Assembly: GCF_047303325.1 (NCBI RefSeq)
Contig: NZ_JBKBEX010000005.1
Location: 1 to 64,000 of the forward strand
Length of the DNA stretch: 64,000 bases
Direction: 5' to 3'
Origin: Polaromonas sp047303325
GTDB lineage: Bacteria; Pseudomonadota; Gammaproteobacteria; Burkholderiales; Burkholderiaceae_C
A program made the position numbers and the translations under genes. Each line of letters opens with the position of its first letter. Position 1 is the stretch's first letter. The notes beneath the pieces were generated by a model. That model had not been told where the DNA came from. It did no database searches and worked only from the letters and a program-made list of their open reading frames with translations. Shown piece by piece: positions 58,684 through 64,000 of the stretch.

Positions 58684-59949
58684 TTATTTGCGCTGGTCCC
58701 ACTTGGGCATGGGCCAGGTCACTTCACGCGAAGCCATGTCGAAAGGCCAGACGGTGTTGTACTTGCCGCCCACGATCTGCACCAGGATGCCCTGGCCCAG
58801 GGTGTTCTGGCCGGTGGCGTCGAATTTCACACCCTTCCACGGCATGATGAGCTTGCTGCCGGGCATGTCGGTCGCGGCCAGCGCCTTGCGGATGGCCTCG
58901 GGCTCGGTGGAGCCCGCGCGGTTGATGGCGTCGGCCATCACCATCAGGCCGGTGAAGGTGCGCGAGGAATTGCCGGTGAAGTTGATCTTGTAGCGGCTGT
59001 TGAACAGGTCGTTGACCTGCTTGATCAGCGGGTTGCGGTTGGCCAGGTCCAGCGCCCAGACTTCACGCGTGATGATGTAGTCAGCATCCTTGCCCAGGGT
59101 CTTGATGAAGTCGGTGTCGGTAAAACCCGCGTTGTTCGCCAGGATCATGTCCGGCGAGAAGCCCAGCTCCTTGTAAGTCTTGATCGACAGGATGGCATCG
59201 GCCGTGTAGGACGACTGCAGCACCAGGTTGGGATTGGCCGCCTTGAGCGTCTGCACTTCGGAGGTCAGCTGCGTGGTCTTGGCCGGGTACATCACCTGCT
59301 TGACCAGGTTCTGCTTGAACTCGGGCGCGAGTTTGGTCTGCAGCTTGGTGGTTTCCGTGCCCCACAGGCCGTTTTCATTGAGGCTGGCCACCACGCCCGC
59401 CTTGATGCCTTTTTTGGCTTCGAGCTCCTTGAGGAAATCAAAGGCGTTGTGCACAAACAGGTCATCGTGCGGTGTGGTGCGGAAGAACCACTTGAAATTG
59501 CGTTGCGTGAGCGAGGCCGAGGACGACTCGGGGTTCAGGAAAGGGATGCCGGCGCGCTCGGCGATCTGGCTGGCCGTGGCGGTAACGGCGCTGTTGTAGG
59601 CGCCGACCAGCGCCACCACTTTTTCCTGCGTGATCAGGCGCTCGGCTTCGGTCGCGCCGGTTTGCGGGTTGGCCTGGTGGTCGGCGAAGACCAGCTTGAT
59701 TTTCGCGCCCTTGAGGTTGGGCAATCCCTTGCCGGCCGACAGCGGTAGCTCGGACACACCGGGTGCGCCGTTATTGATGATGTCGGCGGCGAGCTCCAGC
59801 GCGCTGCGCAGTTCGGCGCCCACCGAGGCGGCGGGACCGGTCAGCGGATACAGCACGCCTATCCGGACCTCTTGCTGCGCATGCGCGCACAGGCTGAAAC
59901 CGGCACCGGCCAGTACCGCGGCCACTCGGGCCCACCATGACTTCTTCAT
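58684..59949 (-). CDS. ABC transporter substrate-binding protein (LivK type)
   Basis: 421 residues. Signal peptide to about residue 25 (MKKSWWARVAAVLAGAGF, AHAQ). Peripla_BP_6 features: VRIGVLYPLTGPAASVGAE, IKLVFADHQANPQTGATEAE, PFLNPESSSASLTQRNFKWF and ALVGAYNSAVTATASQIAE. It captures an amino acid or amide in the periplasm for LivHMGF. The gene heads the transporter set just below the palindromic LysR-type operator region. Confidence 0.9.
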   Translation of the reverse strand: MKKSWWARVAAVLAGAGFSLCAHAQQEVRIGVLYPLTGPAASVGAELRSALELAADIINNGAPGVSELPLSAGKGLPNLKGAKIKLVFADHQANPQTGATEAERLITQEKVVALVGAYNSAVTATASQIAERAGIPFLNPESSSASLTQRNFKWFFRTTPHDDLFVHNAFDFLKELEAKKGIKAGVVASLNENGLWGTETTKLQTKLAPEFKQNLVKQVMYPAKTTQLTSEVQTLKAANPNLVLQSSYTADAILSIKTYKELGFSPDMILANNAGFTDTDFIKTLGKDADYIITREVWALDLANRNPLIKQVNDLFNSRYKINFTGNSSRTFTGLMVMADAINRAGSTEPEAIRKALAATDMPGSKLIMPWKGVKFDATGQNTLGQGILVQIVGGKYNTVWPFDMASREVTWPMPKWDQRK

Positions 59950-60010
59950 TTCGCACTCCTCGTAAAAACATGACAGTTGGATGACATGGGGCGAAGTGTG
60001 CGATTAGCAA

Positions 60011-60063
60011 ATGACGAAATCAAACAAGAAATATTTTGCTTTCGTCATCGATTTTTCCGATGA
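60011..60063 (-). promoter_or_regulatory. Nested palindromes upstream of the Liv operon
   Basis: ATGACGAAA and its exact reverse complement TTTCGTCAT are separated by 20 bases (60011-60048). A second palindrome TCATCG-ATTTTTC-CGATGA (60045-60063) shares the middle arm. In the 121 bases between the LysR gene and the binding-protein gene, these are a good candidate operator for the LysR protein (inference). Confidence 0.55.
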
Positions 60064-60070
60064 TTGGGAT

Positions 60071-61021
60071 TTACCCTGATGCACCTTTTTTGGTGGTTTT
60101 CAGCGCTTTGGCGGCCGGGTTGCGGGCCGTTTTGGTGCCGCCCCCGCCTTCCCCGGCGAACTCCACGGCCGACCTGACCACCGTTTCCACGATGGACGAG
60201 GTCGGGTCCGTGCGGTAGCTGGCATGGATGGGCAAGGCCTTGAGTTTCTTGTCGCAGGTCAGCAATTTGAGACTGGCAAATCCCGTCAGCCGCTGCACCG
60301 CCGCGCGCGGCAGCAAAGCCACGCCGAAGCCGCCCTGCACCAGCTGGACCATGGCCGAGATCGATGAAATCGCGTGCACCTTTTTGGGCTCCATCCGGTT
60401 CTGCTTGAAGAGGTCCAGCAGGGTGACATGCGGCTGCGAGCCCTTCTGGAAGGTCAACAATTCCATCTCGGCCAGCTCATCGAGCCGGTAATTTCTTTTT
60501 TTATGCAGTGCCGGATTGCCCACAAACGCCATATCCATGGGCGGAAAGGTCTGGTTGCGCACGCCGTCGGCCGAGGCCGGCAGCGCCGCGAACACCAGGT
60601 CCAGCGTGCCGCGCTGCACCTGGTCCATCAGGATGGGTGTGGTTTCCACCGTGAGTTCCAGCTCCAGCCCCGGATGGTCCACCCGCAGTTTTTCCAGCCA
60701 GGGAATCAGCCAGGAATGCAGCACCGACTCGATCGCGCCTATGCGCATGGAGACGGCCATGGGCGCGCCCGAGCCCATCTCCTGCTTGACCTCGCGCTGC
60801 AGCTCCAGCAGCTTTTGCGCATAGACAAAAAAGCGCGCGCCGGCCACCGTGAGCTTGAACTGCTTGTCGCGCCGGTCCAGCAGCAGGATGCCGAGTTCTT
60901 CCTCCAGCGTGGCGATGCGGCTGGACATGGCCGACTGCGTGAGGTAGAGCTTGTCGGCGGCGCGGGAGATGCTTTTGAGCGAGGCCACCCAGTAAAAGGC
61001 TTCAACAAAACGCAGGTTCAT
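60071..61021 (-). CDS. LysR-family transcriptional regulator
   Basis: 316 residues. N-terminal winged helix-turn-helix (FYWVASLKSISRAADKLY, then LTQSAMSSRIATLEEELG) and a C-terminal effector domain of LysR type. The C terminus ends in a lysine-rich tail (TKTARNPAAKALKTTKKG). It is the first gene of the minus-strand cluster and divergent from the TRAP operon with 121 bases between, so it could regulate either. Effector unknown. Confidence 0.9.
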   Translation of the reverse strand: MNLRFVEAFYWVASLKSISRAADKLYLTQSAMSSRIATLEEELGILLLDRRDKQFKLTVAGARFFVYAQKLLELQREVKQEMGSGAPMAVSMRIGAIESVLHSWLIPWLEKLRVDHPGLELELTVETTPILMDQVQRGTLDLVFAALPASADGVRNQTFPPMDMAFVGNPALHKKRNYRLDELAEMELLTFQKGSQPHVTLLDLFKQNRMEPKKVHAISSISAMVQLVQGGFGVALLPRAAVQRLTGFASLKLLTCDKKLKALPIHASYRTDPTSSIVETVVRSAVEFAGEGGGGTKTARNPAAKALKTTKKGASG

Positions 61022-61142
61022 GGCGGGGCCCCAAGGTCGCGTAAACAGGTGGGCGCAGTATTTCGGGGTATGCCCGATGAACTGGCGCGGGATTTGCGTC
61101 TATCCTATTACTACTTATCAATTCCTTGTCCTGGAGCCTCTC

Positions 61143-62126
61143 ATGAATTTGAAGATCACCGTGGCGGCCGCCGCTCTCGCGCTGGGCGCCAACGCCTTTG
61201 CCCAGACCAAGTGGGACCTTCCCGCAGCCTACCCGGCCAGCAACTTCCATACGGAGAACCTGACGCAATTCGCGGCCGACGTCGACAAGGCCAGCGGCGG
61301 CAAGCTCAAGATCACGGTGCATGCCAATGCCTCGCTGTTCAAGGCCAACGAGATCAAGCGCGCGGTGCAGGGCGGCCAGGCCCAGATCGGCGAAGTGCTG
61401 CTGGTCAATTTCGAAAACGAAAACCCGATTTACGGGGTCGACGGCCTGCCCTTCGTGGCATCCAGCTACGCATCGGCCCACAAGCTGGCCGAAGCGCAAA
61501 AGCCGGCGCTTGAAAAATTGCTGGGCGCGCAAGGCATGAAACTGCTCTACACCGTGGCCTGGCCCCCACAGGGCATTTACGTGAACAAGGAAATCACGGC
61601 CGTCGCCGACATGAAGGGCCTCAAGTGGCGCGCCTACAGTCCGGCCACCAGCAAGATCGCGGAACTGGTCGGCGCGCAACCCGTCACCGTTCAGGCGGCG
61701 GAACTGAGCCAGGCCATGGCAACCGGCGTCGTCAACAGCTATATGAGCTCCGGGTCGACCGGCTACGACACCAAAACCTACGAGAGCATCAAGTACTGGT
61801 ATGACGTGCAGGCCTGGCTGCCCAAGAATGCCGTCATCGTCAACAAGAAATCCTTCGACGCACTCGACGCGCCCACCCAGGCCGCCGTGCTGAAAGCCGC
61901 AGCGGATGCCGAGACCCGCGGCTGGAAAATCAGCGAAGAAAAAAACGAGTTCTATAAAAAAGCGCTGGCCGAAAAAGGCATGAAGATCATGACCCCGTCA
62001 CCCAAGCTGGTCGCCGACCTGCGCCAGGTAGGCGGCATCATGAAGGCCGACTGGCTCAAGCGCGCCGGTCCCGAGGGTGAAGCCTTGCTGAGCGCGTTCG
62101 ACAAATCCAACGCGGCGAAGAAGTAA
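61143..62126 (+). CDS. dctP: TRAP transporter substrate-binding protein DctP
   Basis: 327 residues, signal peptide MNLKITVAAAALALGANAFA. DctP marks: KWDLPAAYPASNFHTEN, QAQIGEVLLVNFENENPI, VAWPPQGIYVNKEI, ELSQAMATGVVNSYMSSG and WLPKNAVIVNKKSFDAL. It is plainly related to the solitary protein at 53.5-54.5 kb (WPPQG, WxPKNAV motifs). It captures a carboxylate-type solute. Followed by dctQ after 2 bases. Confidence 0.92.
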   Translation: MNLKITVAAAALALGANAFAQTKWDLPAAYPASNFHTENLTQFAADVDKASGGKLKITVHANASLFKANEIKRAVQGGQAQIGEVLLVNFENENPIYGVDGLPFVASSYASAHKLAEAQKPALEKLLGAQGMKLLYTVAWPPQGIYVNKEITAVADMKGLKWRAYSPATSKIAELVGAQPVTVQAAELSQAMATGVVNSYMSSGSTGYDTKTYESIKYWYDVQAWLPKNAVIVNKKSFDALDAPTQAAVLKAAADAETRGWKISEEKNEFYKKALAEKGMKIMTPSPKLVADLRQVGGIMKADWLKRAGPEGEALLSAFDKSNAAKK

Positions 62127-62128
62127 CC

Positions 62129-62638
62129 ATGCGCCGCATGCTCGATGCCCTGTATGACGGCGCGGCGTGGTTGGGCGCCCTGTTCATGATCGGCACGCTG
62201 GTGTCTGTGCTGGCCGGCGTGCTGGACCGCCAGTTCGCGTGGTCGCTGCGCGGCACCGACATGTACGCCGGCTACTGCATGGCGGCCAGCGGCTTCCTGG
62301 CGCTGGCCCACACCCTCAAGAAGGGTGAGCACATCCGCGTCACGCTGATCCTCAACGGCTTGCGCGGCAGTGCCCGGCGCGCGCTGGAAATCTGGGCCCT
62401 GGCCTTGGCCACGGCGCTTTCCATGCTGTTTGCCTGGTACAGCGTCATGCTGTCGGTCAATTCCTATGCCTACCACGATATCTCCACCGGAAACGATGCC
62501 ACGCCGCTATGGATTCCGCAGATCACCATGGGCGTGGGCGCCGTCATCCTGATGATCGCGTTCATCGACGAACTGGTGCTGGAAATCCGGGGCCGGCGCA
62601 CCCAGGCCGGCAGCGACGAAGCGCTGCATCACGAATAA
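62129..62638 (+). CDS. dctQ: TRAP transporter small permease DctQ
   Basis: 169 residues with four membrane helices (FMIGTLVSVLAGVLDRQF, ALALATALSMLFAWYSV, GVGAVILMIAFIDELVL and one near the start). The loop SLRGTDMYAGYCMAASGFLA-type pattern is family-typical. It links the binding protein to DctM. 18 bases before dctM. Confidence 0.92.
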   Translation: MRRMLDALYDGAAWLGALFMIGTLVSVLAGVLDRQFAWSLRGTDMYAGYCMAASGFLALAHTLKKGEHIRVTLILNGLRGSARRALEIWALALATALSMLFAWYSVMLSVNSYAYHDISTGNDATPLWIPQITMGVGAVILMIAFIDELVLEIRGRRTQAGSDEALHHE

Positions 62639-62656
62639 ACAACAACAAAGAACTTC

Positions 62657-63952
62657 ATGTCCGATCTCGCCATCACTTCGTTGCTGATACTTTCGCTCTT
62701 TTTGATACTCGGTTCGGGTGTCTGGATTGGCCTCACCCTGTCAGGCGTGGCCTGGATAGGCATGCAGCTTTTCTCCTCACGCGCCGCGGGCGACGCCATG
62801 GCCGTGACCATCTGGGGATCGTCCTCAAGCTGGACACTGACAGCCCTGCCTCTTTTTGTGTGGATGGGCGAAATCCTGTTTCGCACCAAGCTCAGCGAAA
62901 GCATGTTCAAGGGTCTCGCCCCCTGGGTCAGCCGGCTGCCGGGCGGCCTGCTGCACACCAACGTCATCGGTTGCACCATCTTTGCCGCAGTCTCGGGTTC
63001 CTCTGCGGCAACCTGCGCCACCATCGGCAAGATGACACTGCCGGAACTGGCCAAACGCGGCTACCCGGAAGACATCACGATAGGCTCCCTCGCGGGCGCC
63101 GGCACGCTGGGCCTGCTGATTCCTCCGTCCATCATCATGATCGTCTACGGCGTCAGCGCCGACGTGTCGATTGCCCGGTTGTTCATCGCGGGCGTTTTTC
63201 CCGGCCTGCTGCTGGCATCTCTTTTCTCGGGCTACCTGGTCGTCTGGGCCCTGCTCAACAAGGGCAAGATTCCACCGCCCGATGCCGCGATGAGTTTTGG
63301 CGAAAAAATCTATGAGTCGCGCCACTTGATACCGGTCGTGCTCCTCATCGGCGCCGTGCTGGGCTCCATCTATACCGGCGTGGCCACCGCAACCGAGGCC
63401 GCGGCCATCGGCGTCGTCGGCTCACTCGTGCTGGCCGTCGTGCAGAGGTCCATGAGCTGGAACACCTTCAAGGAATCCTTGCTGGGCGCAACGCGCCTGT
63501 ACTGCATGATCGCGCTGATCCTGGCCGGCGCCGCGTTCCTGACGCTGAGCATGGGTTACATCGGACTGCCCCGCCACCTGGCCGAATTCGTCTCCAGCCT
63601 CGGGCTGAGCCCCTTCCTGCTCATCGTTGTGTTGAGCATTTTCTACATCGTGCTGGGCTGCTTTCTGGACGGAATTTCGATGGTGGTGCTGACCATGGGC
63701 GTCATCCTGCCCACGGTGCAGGCGGCCGGGCTGGACCTGATCTGGTTCGGCATCTTCATCGTCATCGTGGTGGAGATGGCGCAGATCACGCCGCCGGTGG
63801 GCTTCAACCTGTTTGTGCTCCAGGGCATGACGAAGAAAGAAATCACCTATATCGCACGGGTCACCTTGCCGTTTTTCTTCCTGATGTGCGGCATGGTGTT
63901 GCTGCTCTGGTTCTTTCCGCAGATTGCCACCTGGCTGCCGGGCAAGATGTAG
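62657..63952 (+). CDS. dctM: TRAP transporter large permease DctM
   Basis: 431 residues with about 12 helices. Marks: AVSGSSAATCATIGKMTLPE, GAGTLGLLIPPSIIMIVYGV, EAAAIGVVGSLVLAV and TPPVGFNLFVLQGMTKKE. It moves the solute with a Na+ or H+ gradient. This completes a three-gene TRAP unit. The last 48 bases of the window after its stop hold nothing recognisable. Confidence 0.93.
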   Translation: MSDLAITSLLILSLFLILGSGVWIGLTLSGVAWIGMQLFSSRAAGDAMAVTIWGSSSSWTLTALPLFVWMGEILFRTKLSESMFKGLAPWVSRLPGGLLHTNVIGCTIFAAVSGSSAATCATIGKMTLPELAKRGYPEDITIGSLAGAGTLGLLIPPSIIMIVYGVSADVSIARLFIAGVFPGLLLASLFSGYLVVWALLNKGKIPPPDAAMSFGEKIYESRHLIPVVLLIGAVLGSIYTGVATATEAAAIGVVGSLVLAVVQRSMSWNTFKESLLGATRLYCMIALILAGAAFLTLSMGYIGLPRHLAEFVSSLGLSPFLLIVVLSIFYIVLGCFLDGISMVVLTMGVILPTVQAAGLDLIWFGIFIVIVVEMAQITPPVGFNLFVLQGMTKKEITYIARVTLPFFFLMCGMVLLLWFFPQIATWLPGKM

Positions 63953-64000
63953 GGGCCAACGGCGGCCCGCTCAACTCCACGGGCCAAGCAGCCTTTCATC

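Overview
The window is a 64 kb piece of the chromosome of a GC-rich betaproteobacterium, most likely a member of the Comamonadaceae (Polaromonas, Rhodoferax or Variovorax type; this is my inference). The signs are a tmRNA encoding the betaproteobacterial tag ANDERFALAA, the housekeeping order gyrA - DUF2059 - serC - pheA - tyrA - aroA/cmk fusion - rpsA - ihfB - lapA - lapB - rfaE - hldD, and a glnA-ntrB-ntrC nitrogen module. I see no insertion sequence, prophage, CRISPR array, rRNA or tRNA gene. Coding density is high, and no stretch longer than about 260 bases lacks a gene.

Layout. 1-10.2 kb: a partial MFS transporter, a CBS-domain protein, a metabolic trio on the plus strand (O-acetylhomoserine sulfhydrylase, alpha/beta hydrolase, acetyl-CoA hydrolase/transferase), a pair of related small lipoproteins, a cytochrome P450 tail to tail with a thioredoxin-like protein, and small conserved genes. 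10.2-16.2 kb: YihY membrane protein, DUF2069, an FAD-linked hydroxyacid dehydrogenase, thyA-folA, a DUF4337 membrane protein and exonuclease III. 16.3-21.5 kb: ntrC, ntrB, a small periplasmic protein and glnA on the minus strand. glnA is preceded by a good sigma-54 promoter and two NtrC-type palindromes. 21.5-28.5 kb: mostly minus-strand membrane and secreted proteins (MoCF-domain protein, EI24, sterol-desaturase family, polysaccharide deacetylase, beta-propeller) and unknown genes. 28.5-32 kb: RsuA-type pseudouridine synthase, tmRNA, gph, ubiG and an OmpA-domain protein. 32-47 kb: the plus-strand housekeeping run for DNA gyrase, serine and aromatic amino acids, CMP kinase, ribosomal protein S1, IHF, LPS-assembly control (LapA/LapB) and heptose synthesis, ending in a ComEA-like protein with a long lysine/alanine tail.

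47-61 kb is the accessory part: about 13 consecutive minus-strand genes with a LysR regulator at the head, a complete branched-chain-type ABC importer (substrate-binding protein, two permeases, two ATPases), a DUF1445 protein (family linked to D-glutamate cyclase), a solitary TRAP substrate-binding protein, an NTF2-like protein, a fused HyuA-HyuB 5-oxoprolinase/hydantoinase of 1213 residues, a GST, a membrane protein and a DinB-like protein. Divergent from the LysR gene is a complete TRAP transporter (dctP-dctQ-dctM). I read this block as an uptake and ring-opening pathway for a cyclic amide such as 5-oxoproline or a hydantoin. Substrate and logic are inference.

The most interesting non-coding signal is a dispersed two-hairpin repeat of about 84-94 bases in four copies (after xth, after ntrC, upstream of the EI24 gene and after lapB). 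Base changes in its stems are compensated, so the folded form seems to be what is conserved.
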